Positions 9,269-17,360 are shown, numbered from the stretch's first letter. The stretch is DNA of 32,722 bases from an uncultured Clostridia bacterium (GCA_945787805.1 CALZID010000016.1:1-32722), one strand, 5' to 3'. Notes: a model not told the origin generated them from the letters alone. Numbers and translations: made by a program.

Positions 9269-9468
9269 TTGAAGTTGACGGTACTGTCGTTGAAGTTCTT
9301 CCCAATACAAACTTTATTGTTGAACTTGAAAACGGACATAAAGTACACGCTCGAATTTCGGGCAAGCTTCGTATGAACTACATCAGAATTCTTCAAGGCG
9401 ATAAGGTTACGGTTGAGCTTTCACCCTATGACCTTAACAACGGAAGAATCACATGGCGTTCAAAGTAA
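9250..9468 (+). CDS. infA: Translation initiation factor IF-1
   Basis: 72 residues, the standard IF-1 length. It has the S1/OB-fold sequence [20 protein letters not shown], then [20 protein letters not shown] and the end [14 protein letters not shown]-1 binds the 30S A site during initiation. Its ATG lies inside the 3' end of the KOW gene, preceded by AAAGAGG. rpmJ follows after 34 nt. The order map-infA-rpmJ-rpsM is the usual Gram-positive one. Confidence 0.97.
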   Translation: MAKQDMIEVDGTVVEVLPNTNFIVELENGHKVHARISGKLRMNYIRILQGDKVTVELSPYDLNNGRITWRSK

Positions 9469-9496
9469 AATTTTGACAGCATTTTTTAGGAGGTAA

Positions 9497-9616
<120 letters not shown>

Positions 9617-9744
9617 GATAAATAGTAGAGAGTTGCTACTGCAGAGTAACTTGAATTTATCTGAGCATTTTCGCTCAATCGTTTCTAAAGTACTAAGGAA
9701 CGATAACAAATTGAGAAGGCTAAAAAGCCACATTTTTGAAAATG
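9617..9744 (+). promoter_or_regulatory. Hairpin-rich leader between rpmJ and rpsM
   Basis: The 143-nt gap between rpmJ and rpsM contains consecutive inverted repeats: 9617-9623/9655-9661 (GATAAAT/ATTTATC) enclosing 9631-9637/9645-9651, then 9662-9666/9673-9677 (TGAGC/GCTCA), 9678-9686/9696-9704 (9 bp with one G-U), 9718-9721/9726-9729, and 9731-9735/9740-9744 abutting the GGAGG of rpsM. CTCAAT (9674-9679) can alternatively pair with ATTGAG (9710-9715). In E. coli, S4 represses this point of the alpha operon through an rpsM-leader pseudoknot. Whether this leader serves an analogous role is inference. Confidence 0.45.
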
Positions 9745-9759
9745 GAGGTGCAACTGTAA

Positions 9760-10128
9760 ATGGCTCGTATTTCAGGTGTTGACTTGCCAAGAGAAAAGAG
9801 AATCGAAATCGGTCTCACATATATCTATGGTATAGGCAGAAAAACAGCTAGTGACATTGTTGCTGCAACAGGTATCAATCCTGACACTCGTGTTAAGGAT
9901 TTAACCGAAGAAGACGTTTCAAAGCTTCGTGAGTATATCGAACACAACGTAACAGTTGAAGGTGACCTCAGAAGAGAAACAGCATTTGATATTAAAAGAC
10001 TTGTTGAAATTGGTTGCTACAGAGGTGTTCGTCACCGCAAAGGTCTTCCCGTAAGAGGACAGCGCTCAAAGACAAACGCTCGTACACGCAAGGGACCAAA
10101 GAAGACAATTGCTAACAAGAAGAAGTAA
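9760..10128 (+). CDS. rpsM: 30S ribosomal protein S13
   Basis: 122 residues beginning [20 protein letters not shown]. The helix-two-turns-helix motif reads [13 protein letters not shown], and the C-terminal tail is basic with the conserved [21 protein letters not shown]13 contacts the P-site tRNA and forms bridges B1a/b with L5. The ribosome-binding site AATGGAGG lies against a small hairpin, so its access might be regulated. First gene of the alpha-operon block rpsM-rpsK-rpsD-rpoA-rplQ. Confidence 0.97.
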   Translation: MARISGVDLPREKRIEIGLTYIYGIGRKTASDIVAATGINPDTRVKDLTEEDVSKLREYIEHNVTVEGDLRRETAFDIKRLVEIGCYRGVRHRKGLPVRGQRSKTNARTRKGPKKTIANKKK

Positions 10129-10145
10129 GAAGGAGGGGCTAAATA

Positions 10146-10547
10146 ATGGCAAAGCAAGTTAAAAAGGGCACTGCTACTCGCAGACGCCGCGAAAAGAAAA
10201 ACATTGAAAAAGGCGCAGTTCATATTCAGTCCACCTTCAACAATACAATCGTTACTATTACTGACACTCAGGGTAACGCTGTATCATGGGCAAGTGCCGG
10301 TGAGATGGGCTTCAGAGGTTCAAGAAAATCAACACCGTTCGCTGCTCAAACTGCTGCTGAAACAGCAGCTAAGGTTGCGATTGACCACGGTATGAAAACC
10401 GTAGAAGTTTTCGTTAAGGGTCCGGGTTCAGGACGCGAAGCTGCAATCCGTGCATTGCAGACAGTAGGACTTGAAGTTACAATGATTAAAGATGTAACTC
10501 CAATCCCACACAACGGCTGCCGCCCACCTAAAAGAAGACGTGTATAA
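10146..10547 (+). CDS. rpsK: 30S ribosomal protein S11
   Basis: 133 residues. It opens [20 protein letters not shown] and continues with the S11 core containing [18 protein letters not shown] and [15 protein letters not shown]. It ends [12 protein letters not shown], the near-universal S11 C-terminus. S11 lies on the platform near the E site and mRNA exit. AAGGAGGGG lies upstream, and 23 nt separate its stop from rpsD. Confidence 0.98.
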   Translation: MAKQVKKGTATRRRREKKNIEKGAVHIQSTFNNTIVTITDTQGNAVSWASAGEMGFRGSRKSTPFAAQTAAETAAKVAIDHGMKTVEVFVKGPGSGREAAIRALQTVGLEVTMIKDVTPIPHNGCRPPKRRRV

Positions 10548-10570
10548 CAGAAATTCGGAGGTAACAGATT

Positions 10571-11197
10571 ATGGCAAGATATACCGGTGCGGTTTGTAAG
10601 CTCTGCCGTCGCGAAGGAAAGAAGCTTTTCCTTAAAGGCGACCGTTGCTATACTGGTAAATGTGCTCTCGAGCGTCGTTCATACGCTCCCGGTCAGCATG
10701 GCCAGAACCGTAAAAAAGTTTCTGAATACGGCTTGCAGCTTCGTGCAAAGCAAACTGCTAAGCGTTACTACGGTATTCAGGAAGGACAGTTTTATAAGTA
10801 TTTCTTGATGGCTTCAAAGCGTCAGGGAATCGTGGGTGAAAACCTTTTGAAAATTTGTGAGAGCCGTCTTGATAACGTTGTTTATCTTCTCGGTTGGGCT
10901 TCTTCTCGTGCAGAAGCAAGACAGCTCACAATTCACGCTCACTTCCGTGTAAACGGCAAGAAGGTTGATATTCCGTCATACCTTCTCAAAGCAGGTGATG
11001 TAGTATCAGTTAAAGATGCAAGCAAAGACAGCGTTAAGATTAAAGAAGTTGTTGAAGCAAATGCATCCCGTCCTGTTCCTGCATGGCTTGATAAGAATGC
11101 AGAAGAGCTTTCAGCAAAGATTGTAAGATTACCGGAGAGAGAAGAAATTGCAGTTCCGGTTGAAGAGCATCTTATCGTCGAGCTTTATTCTAAATAA
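10571..11197 (+). CDS. rpsD: 30S ribosomal protein S4 (zinc form)
   Basis: 208 residues, full length. The N-terminal domain has Cys9, Cys12, Cys26 and Cys31, a zinc-binding S4 variant. The S4 RNA-binding domain (about residues 97-160) includes [20 protein letters not shown] and the conserved [15 protein letters not shown]4 nucleates 30S assembly and in many bacteria represses its own operon. Here it remains in the alpha cluster, unlike in B. subtilis where rpsD is separate. TCGGAGG precedes the ATG. Confidence 0.98.
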   Translation: MARYTGAVCKLCRREGKKLFLKGDRCYTGKCALERRSYAPGQHGQNRKKVSEYGLQLRAKQTAKRYYGIQEGQFYKYFLMASKRQGIVGENLLKICESRLDNVVYLLGWASSRAEARQLTIHAHFRVNGKKVDIPSYLLKAGDVVSVKDASKDSVKIKEVVEANASRPVPAWLDKNAEELSAKIVRLPEREEIAVPVEEHLIVELYSK

Positions 11198-11259
11198 TAG
11201 GCTTGAATATTACATTAACATTATGCAGAACTATCTGTACTCAATTAGGAGGGTTTTGA

Positions 11260-12210
11260 ATGATAGGAATTGAGAAGCCCAGCATTGAAGCACTTGATTT
11301 AACTGCTGACGGAACTTATGGCAAATTCGTCGTTGAACCGCTTGAAAGAGGTTACGGCACAACACTTGGCAACAGCCTTCGTCGTGTTCTTTTGTCATCA
11401 CTTCCGGGTTATGCAATTACTTCGGTAAAAATTGACGGTGTTCTTCATGAATTCTCAACCATTGACGGTGTGAAAGAAGACGTAACTGAAATCGTTTTGA
11501 ATCTTAAGGGCGTAATCCTTAAAATTCACGGCGACGAACCAAAGACAATTTATATCGACGCAAGTGGTAAAGGCGAAGTTACAGCAGGTGACATAAAGGT
11601 TGATTCAGACGTTGAAATTCTTAATCCTGAACATCATATCGCTACTCTTGAAGATGGAGCTACACTTAAAATGGAGCTTACAGCTGACAGAGGAAGAGGA
11701 TATGTTTCAGCAGAAAGAAACAAACAGCTTATGCAGCCTGTTATCGGCGTAATCGCAATAGATTCAATTTATACACCCGTATTAAAGGTCAACTATACAG
11801 TTGAAAATACTCGTGTAGGTCAGATTACTGACTATGACAAGCTTTCACTTGAAGCTTGGACAGACGGAACAATTTCAGCGCAGGAGGCCGTTTCTCTCGG
11901 CGCAAAAATCCTTACAGACCATCTCAATCTCTTTGTTGATCTTTCAGACAGAGCAAGAGAAACAGAGACCATGATTGACAAACCTGAAGACAGCAAGGGC
12001 AAGACTCTTGAGATGACAATTGAAGAACTCGACCTTTCAGTTCGTTCTTTCAACTGTCTCAAACGCGCAAGCATCAACACAGTTGAAGACTTGACAAACC
12101 GTTCAGAAGAAGACATGATGAGAGTCAGAAATCTTGGCAGAAAATCTCTTGATGAGGTTATAGCAAAGCTTGATTCTCTCGGTCTTACTCTTCGTAAGGA
12201 TGACGAATAA
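11260..12210 (+). CDS. rpoA: RNA polymerase subunit alpha
   Basis: 316 residues. The N-terminal dimerisation domain has [20 protein letters not shown] (about residues 30-50) and the VEVLNP-like loop. The C-terminal domain (about 235-315) has the helix-hairpin-helix segment [18 protein letters not shown], which binds UP elements and activators. It assembles as the alpha dimer of the core polymerase. TTAGGAGGG lies 8 nt upstream of the ATG. The 62-nt gap after rpsD contains no promoter I would defend. Confidence 0.98.
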   Translation: MIGIEKPSIEALDLTADGTYGKFVVEPLERGYGTTLGNSLRRVLLSSLPGYAITSVKIDGVLHEFSTIDGVKEDVTEIVLNLKGVILKIHGDEPKTIYIDASGKGEVTAGDIKVDSDVEILNPEHHIATLEDGATLKMELTADRGRGYVSAERNKQLMQPVIGVIAIDSIYTPVLKVNYTVENTRVGQITDYDKLSLEAWTDGTISAQEAVSLGAKILTDHLNLFVDLSDRARETETMIDKPEDSKGKTLEMTIEELDLSVRSFNCLKRASINTVEDLTNRSEEDMMRVRNLGRKSLDEVIAKLDSLGLTLRKDDE

Positions 12211-12227
12211 TAAAGGAGTGATTTCGA

Positions 12228-12575
12228 ATGCCAGGAACAAGAAAACTCGGCAGAACAAGCGATCACCGCAAGGCTATGCTCAGAGGTATGGTAACATATC
12301 TTATCGAGAACGGTCAGATTGAAACAACAGTAACCAGAGCCAAAGAAGTCAGAGCTATGGCTGAAAAAATGATTACTATCGGTAAAGATAATAGTCTCCA
12401 CTCAAAGAGACAGGTTTATTCTTACATCACAAAAGAAGCAGTTGCTAAGAAGTTGATGGAAGAAGTAGCACCGAAGTTCGCTGACAAGAACGGCGGTTAT
12501 ACAAGAATTATCAAAACCGGTCCAAGAAGAGGCGATGCTGCTGAAATGTGCATCATCGAACTTATCAACGACTAA
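12228..12575 (+). CDS. rplQ: 50S ribosomal protein L17
   Basis: 115 residues. It begins [20 protein letters not shown] and has [20 protein letters not shown] and the C-terminal [20 protein letters not shown], all typical of L17. The protein sits by the tunnel exit. AAAGGAG precedes the ATG. It is the last gene of the ribosomal cluster. In many Clostridia ECF-transporter genes and truA follow, but here a terminator and a convergent operon follow instead. Confidence 0.98.
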   Translation: MPGTRKLGRTSDHRKAMLRGMVTYLIENGQIETTVTRAKEVRAMAEKMITIGKDNSLHSKRQVYSYITKEAVAKKLMEEVAPKFADKNGGYTRIIKTGPRRGDAAEMCIIELIND

Positions 12576-12605
12576 TGCGGTAAGGCTTAAAGAACCATAA
12601 AAATA

Positions 12606-12639
12606 ACCCCTTAGGGATTTTCCTAAGGGGTATTTTTTT
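12606..12639 (+). terminator. Rho-independent terminator of the ribosomal cluster
   Basis: A perfect 10-bp stem, ACCCCTTAGG (12606-12615) with CCTAAGGGGT (12622-12631) and loop GATTTT, followed by seven T after TA (12633-12639). On the other strand the same stem is followed by TATTTTTA, so it may also stop the convergent minus-strand operon ending at 12644. Confidence 0.93.
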
Positions 12640-12643
12640 GTCT

Positions 12644-12934
12644 TTATTTATCTTTGTATTTCACCTGAAGAAATTTATCGAATTCTCGGTAGAAATATGC
12701 CGAGCCGATTACAAAGGAAATCAGTGTAATTATAAGATATATTGCAAGATTACTGTTGCACCCGAAGAAGCTTCCGCAATACATTTTACAAATTACAGCG
12801 GTTTCAATGCTGATAACACTCATAATCAAAAATACCGAATAAGCAAGGCAAAAAACAACTTTTCCGTATGTGGTCTTTGCAAATTCTCTGAAATATTTTT
12901 TTAGGTCTTTGTTCTTTAAATCATAAATTGTCAT
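12644..12934 (-). CDS. Small two-helix membrane protein, unknown function
   Basis: 96 residues. The N-terminus is charged (MTIYDLKNKDLKKYFREF), two hydrophobic segments follow at about residues 25-48 and 62-82, and the C-terminal tail is basic. Three cysteines (CKMYCGSFFGC) lie in the loop between the helices. I do not recognise a family. Its ATG overlaps the nagA stop by 4 nt (ATGA), and GGAGG lies 9 nt upstream inside nagA, so it is very likely translated with that gene. Confidence 0.7.
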   Translation of the reverse strand: MTIYDLKNKDLKKYFREFAKTTYGKVVFCLAYSVFLIMSVISIETAVICKMYCGSFFGCNSNLAIYLIITLISFVIGSAYFYREFDKFLQVKYKDK

Positions 12935-14091
12935 ATAAACCTACCTCCAACCATAACCTTTTTAATGCTTATATCATCATCAAAAAGAAGAATATCAGCG
13001 TCAAAATTCTCTTTAATATAGCCCTTTTGACTGTCAATGCCCATAACTTTTGCAGGTGTTGACGATGCCATTTTCACCGCATCATAAATGGGTACGCCCA
13101 CTTTTTTGTACATATTTCGCACAAGCATATCGGTTGTTGCGGCACTGCCGGCAAGACAACTTCGGTCGGAAAGCTTCATAACATTGTCTTCAAAAACTAC
13201 TTCCAAGCCGTTTTCTTGCATACACACTTCGCCGTCTTTAAGGTCAGATGCTGAAAATTCCAGCCCGTCGGTGATTAAATACATTTTATCGGCACCCTTG
13301 CACTTGTATATGAGTTTAAGTACGCCAAGGGGCAAATGCCTTAAATCTGCGATAACCTGAACTGTGTATCTGTCATCAACCAAACCCGCTTCAACTGCGC
13401 CTGCAACGCGAAAAATTCCACGCTTAAAGCAACTTGAAGATGCGTTATAGATGTGAGTGAAATCGGAAAATCCGTGATTTAGTGCCTCGATTGTCGTGTC
13501 ATAATCTGCCTTTGTGTGCGCAACCGATACAACAATTCCTTTTTTATGAAGCTTTTCGCCCAATTCAAAAGCACCGTCAATTTCAGGGGCAACGCCCATC
13601 ATACGAACCTTATCCCAACACTCTAAAAGGGGAGTGGGGTCGTCTTTTATTGGGGACAGAATATTATCTTCACTTTGTGCGCCTTTGTTTTCGGGGTTTA
13701 AATAGGGCCCTTCAAAATGCACTCCTAAAATATTTGAGTCGGTGCAAATTTCACTGGCTTTTTTTATGTGTTCGGTAACTTCAAGTAACTGTTTGATAGG
13801 CGCCGCAAGTGTTGTGGGGAGAATTGATGTTGTACCGTGTAAAGCGTGAGCTCTTGCCATTTGACAAAGTTTTTCACTGTCACAGCACATAGCGGAAATT
13901 CCACCGCCGCCGTGCACATGCAAGTCAATAAACCCGGGGGATAGATATAAACCGTCACAGTCAATAATTTCTGCATTCTCACAGTTTATTTCTTCCGCAA
14001 TTTTTTGAATTTTACCGCCATCTACAAACACAGACAGTTTTTTCACTTCATTTTCAAGTATTACATTTGCATTTTTGAAAAGTACCATCAT
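12931..14091 (-). CDS. nagA: N-acetylglucosamine-6-phosphate deacetylase (NagA-like)
   Basis: 386 residues of the amidohydrolase superfamily. HVHGGGG (residues 58-64), HFEGPYLNPENKGAQ (125-139, metal ligand Glu127), His192, His213, His252 and catalytic Asp275 line up with the E. coli NagA ligands Glu131, His195, His216, His251 and Asp273. It would deacetylate GlcNAc-6-P in aminosugar recycling. Local motifs are divergent: TDG where TDA is usual and ADLRH where ADGIH is usual. No nagB lies nearby. It overlaps the phosphoesterase stop and the membrane-protein start by 4 nt each. Two adjacent ATGs (14091, 14088) are possible starts. Confidence 0.87.
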   Translation of the reverse strand: MMVLFKNANVILENEVKKLSVFVDGGKIQKIAEEINCENAEIIDCDGLYLSPGFIDLHVHGGGGISAMCCDSEKLCQMARAHALHGTTSILPTTLAAPIKQLLEVTEHIKKASEICTDSNILGVHFEGPYLNPENKGAQSEDNILSPIKDDPTPLLECWDKVRMMGVAPEIDGAFELGEKLHKKGIVVSVAHTKADYDTTIEALNHGFSDFTHIYNASSSCFKRGIFRVAGAVEAGLVDDRYTVQVIADLRHLPLGVLKLIYKCKGADKMYLITDGLEFSASDLKDGEVCMQENGLEVVFEDNVMKLSDRSCLAGSAATTDMLVRNMYKKVGVPIYDAVKMASSTPAKVMGIDSQKGYIKENFDADILLFDDDISIKKVMVGGRFI

Positions 14092-14549
14092 TTCACCTTC
14101 ATTCCAATACAGATTATGCCTTTGTCGGTAATGTCAATTACACCGTATTCGTCATTATATAATGCTCCGGGACAAAAAGCGTATACCCCGTCATAATAAT
14201 CGTTTTGCTGATTGTGAGTGTGACCGTAAAGCGCAATTTTACAGTTGTTCTCACGGGCTTTGATGAGAAGCCCCGACAGGGTGCTTTTCACATATTCATA
14301 ATGTCCGTGAGTAATGTAAATGTTTTCACCGTTTTCGGTGATTACCTGCCTTAAAGGGGATTCGCAATAAAAATCATTATTGCCTTTTACACAGTAGATA
14401 CGCCTATCGCCGATATATTGCCGGCAATATTCAAAATCACGGTGTCCGTCACCTAAAAAAACAACGACTTGTGCACTCGGTTGGGCTTCAATGGCTTTTT
14501 TCATAGGCTTATATTGTCCGTGAGAATCAGAAAAAACAAGTATTCGCAA
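14088..14549 (-). CDS. Metallophosphoesterase, YfcE/MJ0936 family
   Basis: 153 residues if started at TTG 14549, which is preceded by GGGGTGAT. An in-frame ATG at 14573 would leave about a 10-nt leader without a ribosome-binding site, given the promoter at 14590-14618. All metallophosphoesterase motifs are present: DSHG, GDGHRD, GNND, THGH and GHTHN. Small enzymes of this family hydrolyse phosphodiesters in a Mn2+-dependent way; the natural substrate is unknown. It is first in an operon with the nagA-like gene, whose start overlaps its stop by 4 nt. Confidence 0.88.
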   Translation of the reverse strand: MRILVFSDSHGQYKPMKKAIEAQPSAQVVVFLGDGHRDFEYCRQYIGDRRIYCVKGNNDFYCESPLRQVITENGENIYITHGHYEYVKSTLSGLLIKARENNCKIALYGHTHNQQNDYYDGVYAFCPGALYNDEYGVIDITDKGIICIGMKVK

Positions 14550-14589
14550 GCATATCACCCCGAGCAAAAACATATTATCTAATAATTAC

Positions 14590-14618
14590 ATTATATATCA
14601 ATTCGGTGGTGTTTTCAA
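14590..14618 (-). promoter_or_regulatory. Sigma-A promoter of the phosphoesterase-nagA operon
   Basis: On the minus strand: -35 TTGAAA (14613-14618), a 17-bp spacer and -10 TATAAT (14590-14595). Transcription would start near 14583, about 34 nt before the TTG start codon. The -35 overlaps the start codon region of the divergent gene at 14618. Confidence 0.8.
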
Positions 14619-14830
14619 TGAATAATGATAATTTCAACAAAATTTTAGATGATATGAGAAATCAAAAAAGCAAACAAGACGCACAGGATTATTTGATGAA
14701 GCAATTAAAACCGGACCAGAGTAAAAGGCTGAAAGAGCTTTTAAGCGATAAAAACGCCATGGAGCAAATGCTATCAACCCCACAAGCACAAGAATTGTTA
14801 AAGAAGTTTACGGAGGGTAACAATGGCTGA
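14618..14830 (+). CDS. Small hypothetical protein (70 aa), first of a trio
   Basis: 70 residues if started at ATG 14618, which follows GGTGGTG at 6 nt; the frame also has GTG codons at 14606 and 14609. The protein is polar and predicted helical, with a Gln/Lys/Met-rich N-terminal half and a C-terminal DKNAMEQMLSTPQAQELLKK segment. No signal peptide or membrane helix is visible. I do not recognise a family. Its stop lies 8 nt inside the next gene, and the three small genes 14618-15554 form one tight transcription unit. Confidence 0.65.
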   Translation: MNNDNFNKILDDMRNQKSKQDAQDYLMKQLKPDQSKRLKELLSDKNAMEQMLSTPQAQELLKKFTEGNNG

Positions 14831-15143
14831 TATACAAGAACTTTTGTCGTCAATAAGCGATGAAGATATGGCGAAGTTAAAAAGTGTTGCTGAGTCGATT
14901 ATGGGCGGCGAAACAAAGAAAGAGGCAGAAGTTAAAAATCCAATATCCGATTTGCCCATTGATATGAATACCGTGACGAAGATTATGTCGGTAATCGGAA
15001 AAATGAATAAAGACGATTACCGCACCCGCCTTATAAATGATTTGAAACCGATGCTCAGTGACGAGCGCCGAAAAAAAGCAGATGAAGCGGTGAAGTTTTT
15101 ACAGCTTATGCAGATTTTACCCCTGTTGAAAGGAATGTTTTAA
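14823..15143 (+). CDS. Small hypothetical protein (106 aa), second of a trio
   Basis: 106 residues, acidic at the N-terminus (MADIQELLSSISDEDMAKL) and helical throughout, with KIMSVIGKMNKDDYRTRLIN in the middle and KKADEAVKFLQLMQILPLLK at the C-terminus. ACGGAGGG lies upstream of the ATG within the preceding gene. The paired ISDEDMAKLKSV and LKPMLSDERRKKADEA segments resemble helical protein-interaction repeats, but I name no function. The stop (TAA) is immediately followed by the ATG of the third gene. Confidence 0.7.
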   Translation: MADIQELLSSISDEDMAKLKSVAESIMGGETKKEAEVKNPISDLPIDMNTVTKIMSVIGKMNKDDYRTRLINDLKPMLSDERRKKADEAVKFLQLMQILPLLKGMF

Positions 15144-15554
15144 ATGAGTGACTATTCTTATGCAGAAATACAAAATATGCAGCAAAAGGCAATGGCGAGA
15201 GTTCGGCAAATGCAAAGGAATTCAGAAGCATTCAGAGAAAAAGCGCAGGAAGAATTAGACAAAAACCGCAAAACGGAAAAGCAGTCAGCGCCGCCGACAA
15301 ATTCGTCACAGGTGACACCTAAAATTACAAATATGCCGCCTAACTTTCCCGAAAACAGTCAGTATCCGCGCTTTAAAGATTTTTTTCAAAATGTACAGAA
15401 AGAAGAAAGCAAACCGACGCAAAATAAGGCAAGCACCCTTGAAAATCTTTTTTCAGAGCCTGATAAGGCCATGCTGACAGGACTGATAATGCTGTTGAAA
15501 AGCGAAGGAGCCGACGAGATTTTAATAATGGCGCTGATTTATATTATGTCGTAA
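15144..15554 (+). CDS. Hypothetical protein with C-terminal hydrophobic helix, third of a trio
   Basis: 136 residues in three parts: an N-terminal coiled-coil-like stretch rich in Gln, Met and Arg (about 5-40), a Pro/Ser/Thr/Asn-rich linker (about 45-95), and a C-terminal hydrophobic segment with acidic spacing (DKAMLTGLIMLLKSEGADEI, about 112-131) ending ALIYIMS. Short C-terminal segments of this pattern occur in small Clostridia proteins near sporulation genes, but I cannot assign it. Its ATG directly follows the preceding stop, and a strong terminator follows it. Confidence 0.7.
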   Translation: MSDYSYAEIQNMQQKAMARVRQMQRNSEAFREKAQEELDKNRKTEKQSAPPTNSSQVTPKITNMPPNFPENSQYPRFKDFFQNVQKEESKPTQNKASTLENLFSEPDKAMLTGLIMLLKSEGADEILIMALIYIMS

Positions 15555-15574
15555 TTTGTAAGGCAGTTTTTCAG

Positions 15575-15604
15575 CCGAGCGCAAAAGTGCTCGGTATTTT
15601 TTTA
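15575..15604 (+). terminator. Rho-independent terminator after the small-gene trio
   Basis: Stem CCGAGCGC (15575-15582) with GTGCTCGG (15587-15594), including one G-U pair, and loop AAAA, followed by TATTTTTTTAT. It lies 20 nt after the stop of the third small gene and separates the trio from the symporter unit. Confidence 0.92.
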
Positions 15605-15634
15605 TATAAAAATTAACAAAATGAAATTTATATG

Positions 15635-15663
15635 TTGTAAAGTGTTCAAACTTAATATATAAT
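15635..15663 (+). promoter_or_regulatory. Sigma-A promoter of the first AGCS symporter
   Basis: -35 TTGTAA (15635-15640), 17-bp spacer, -10 TATAAT (15658-15663). Transcription would begin near 15670, leaving a leader of under 30 nt. This leaves no room for a riboswitch, unlike the second paralogue. Confidence 0.75.
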
Positions 15664-15696
15664 GTATAAGGATTTGATATAAAAGGGGTATGGAAT

Positions 15697-17103
15697 TTGA
15701 AAGAGTTGTTGGTATCTATTGAAAATTTGGTTTGGGGCGTTCCGCTTTTAGTGCTGATTCTTGCGGGTGGCACATTGCTTACCGTAAGACTTAAAGGTAT
15801 TCAAATTAGAAAACTTCCCCTTGCTTTTAAATGGATGGTCACAAAGGAAGAAGGCGTAACAGGCAATGTTTCTTCTTTCGGAGCACTTTGTACTGCTCTT
15901 GCCGCAACAATCGGTACAGGCAATATTGTCGGCGTTGCAACTGCAATTTGTCTGGGCGGTCCCGGAGCACTGTTCTGGCTTGTTATGGCGGGCTTTTTAG
16001 GCTTGGCAACAAAATATGCCGAAGGCTTGCTCGCTATTAAATACCGTGAAGTAGCCCCTGACGGACATACATACGGCGGACCGTTCTGTTACATTGAAAA
16101 AGGTATGGGCAAAAAATGGGTTTGGCTTGCGAAGACATTTGCGCTCTGCGGCAGCGGTGCGGCAATACTCGGTATTGGAACATTCACTCAGGTGCACAGT
16201 ATTGCAAATTCGGTTGAAGACTTTTTTGACCCGGAAAAAGCAAACATAGTTTCATTGCCGTTCGGTGATATTACGGTTTCGGTGCTTATTACATCAATAG
16301 TTTTGACAATTTGTGTAGCGCTTGTATTGATTGGCGGAATTAAAAGAATTTCGAGTGTGGCTTCACTTGTTGTTCCGGTTATGGCAATAACATATATTGT
16401 ATTTTCATTCATTCTTGTTTTCGCAAATTTAGATAAAATCCCAAATGCATTTGCAATTGTTATTAAGGGCGCATTTGACCCTGCCGCTGTTACGGGCGGT
16501 GCAATAGGCTCAATATTTGTAGCAATGCAGCACGGCATTTCAAAGGGTGTTTTCTCAAACGAAGCGGGACTTGGCTCCGCACCCATTGCGGCAGCGGCGG
16601 CTATGGCAAAAGAACCCGTCCGTCAAGGTCTTGTAACAATGATTGGCGCATTTGTAACAAATGTTATTTGCCTTATGACAGGTCTTTCACTTGTTATGAC
16701 GGACGCTTGGAAAACAGGTCTTCAAGGCTTTTCTGTTACACGGTACGCCTTTTCACAGGGGATGCCTTTCATCAACGAAAGAATTATTTCCTTTATTCTG
16801 ACAATTTCACTTGTTTTCTTTGCCTTCACTACCATAATAGGTTGGGATTACTATGCGGAATCCTGTATGGAATATCTCACAAAGGGCAGCAAAAAGGCAG
16901 TGAAGATTACAAAATATCTGTATATCGCCGCAGTATTCGTCGGACCGTTTATGACAATCGACTCGGTTTGGACAATTGCAAACATTTTCAACGGTGTTAT
17001 GGCGCTTCCGAATATGATTGCAATTTTTGCCCTTTCGGGAATTGTTGTGAAAGATACAAAAGAATTTTTTGACAGACGAAAACAAGAAAAAACAAACAAA
17101 TAA
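15697..17103 (+). CDS. Amino acid:cation symporter, AGCS family (copy 1)
   Basis: 468 residues with about ten to eleven membrane helices, normal for the alanine/glycine:cation symporter family. Family motifs are clear: TIGTGNIVGVATAI (71-84), GGPFCYIEKGMGKKW (127-141), and the AGCS signature NEAGLGSAPIAAAAA (288-302). It would import a small neutral amino acid (alanine, glycine or possibly glutamine) with Na+ or H+. The start is TTG at 15697, preceded by AAAGGGG; the nearby ATG 15690 is out of frame. It is a close paralogue of the next gene, with an almost identical C-terminus (FFDRRKQEKTNK). Confidence 0.93.
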   Translation: MKELLVSIENLVWGVPLLVLILAGGTLLTVRLKGIQIRKLPLAFKWMVTKEEGVTGNVSSFGALCTALAATIGTGNIVGVATAICLGGPGALFWLVMAGFLGLATKYAEGLLAIKYREVAPDGHTYGGPFCYIEKGMGKKWVWLAKTFALCGSGAAILGIGTFTQVHSIANSVEDFFDPEKANIVSLPFGDITVSVLITSIVLTICVALVLIGGIKRISSVASLVVPVMAITYIVFSFILVFANLDKIPNAFAIVIKGAFDPAAVTGGAIGSIFVAMQHGISKGVFSNEAGLGSAPIAAAAAMAKEPVRQGLVTMIGAFVTNVICLMTGLSLVMTDAWKTGLQGFSVTRYAFSQGMPFINERIISFILTISLVFFAFTTIIGWDYYAESCMEYLTKGSKKAVKITKYLYIAAVFVGPFMTIDSVWTIANIFNGVMALPNMIAIFALSGIVVKDTKEFFDRRKQEKTNK

Positions 17104-17108
17104 TTAAG

Positions 17109-17132
17109 TGGGGATGCCAAATCGGTATCTCC
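17109..17132 (+). terminator. Weak terminator hairpin after AGCS copy 1
   Basis: A 9-bp stem with two G-U pairs, GGGGATGCC with GGTATCTCC, followed by ATAAATTTTT. The U-tract is interrupted, so termination may be partial. A closely related hairpin follows copy 2, showing that the duplicated unit included this element. Confidence 0.55.
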
Positions 17133-17185
17133 ATAAATTTTTAAATGATAATTGTTTTCAATGTGCATAAATTTTGTGTAAGCTA

Positions 17186-17214
17186 TTGACAACAATCGAC
17201 TTTTGTAATAAAAT
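17186..17214 (+). promoter_or_regulatory. Sigma-A promoter of the glycine riboswitch transcript
   Basis: -35 TTGACA (17186-17191), 17-bp spacer, -10 TAAAAT (17209-17214). Expected transcription start near 17221, just before the riboswitch. The consensus -35 and optimal spacing mark a strong promoter. Confidence 0.85.
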
Positions 17215-17235
17215 TATCGCATTATTGAATAACCG

Positions 17236-17360
17236 GGTGACGCAGATTGAAGAGTAATCGACTGTCTGCCGACGGTGTTCCGGAGAATTCCGCACAAATT
17301 GCGGATACCGAAGGTGTAAAGCATTTTGCTAATCTCTCAGGTTAAAGGACGGAAGTTACC
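17236..17360 (+). promoter_or_regulatory. Glycine riboswitch, single aptamer with 5' ghost aptamer
   Basis: The core of a glycine aptamer is at 17278-17354: P1 TTCCG/CGGAA, GGAGA, a P2 hairpin TCCGCA/TGCGGA (17289-17294/17300-17305), the conserved CCGAAGGTGTAAAGC, a short AGC/GCT P3, and TCTCAGGTTAAAGGAC. Only one aptamer is complete. Upstream a hairpin (GCAGA 17242-17246/TCTGC 17265-17269) takes the place of aptamer 1, and GGTGAC (17236-17241) pairs with GTTACC (17355-17360) to close the whole element. This matches the singlet-plus-ghost architecture known for glycine riboswitches. It controls the symporter starting at 17424. Confidence 0.88.

Noticed and set aside
11198-11259. Promoter or regulatory leader before rpoA
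   Set aside because: TTGAAT near 11204 has no adequate -10 partner and no strong hairpin is visible; 62 nt is a modest gap.
11832-12401. 189-residue open frame on the minus strand opposite rpoA/rplQ
   Set aside because: Fully antisense to two essential genes, Ser/Arg rich, and matches no family; a shadow frame.
15605-15696. A riboswitch before AGCS copy 1
   Set aside because: No glycine-aptamer core is present, and the promoter at 15635-15663 leaves under 30 nt of leader.
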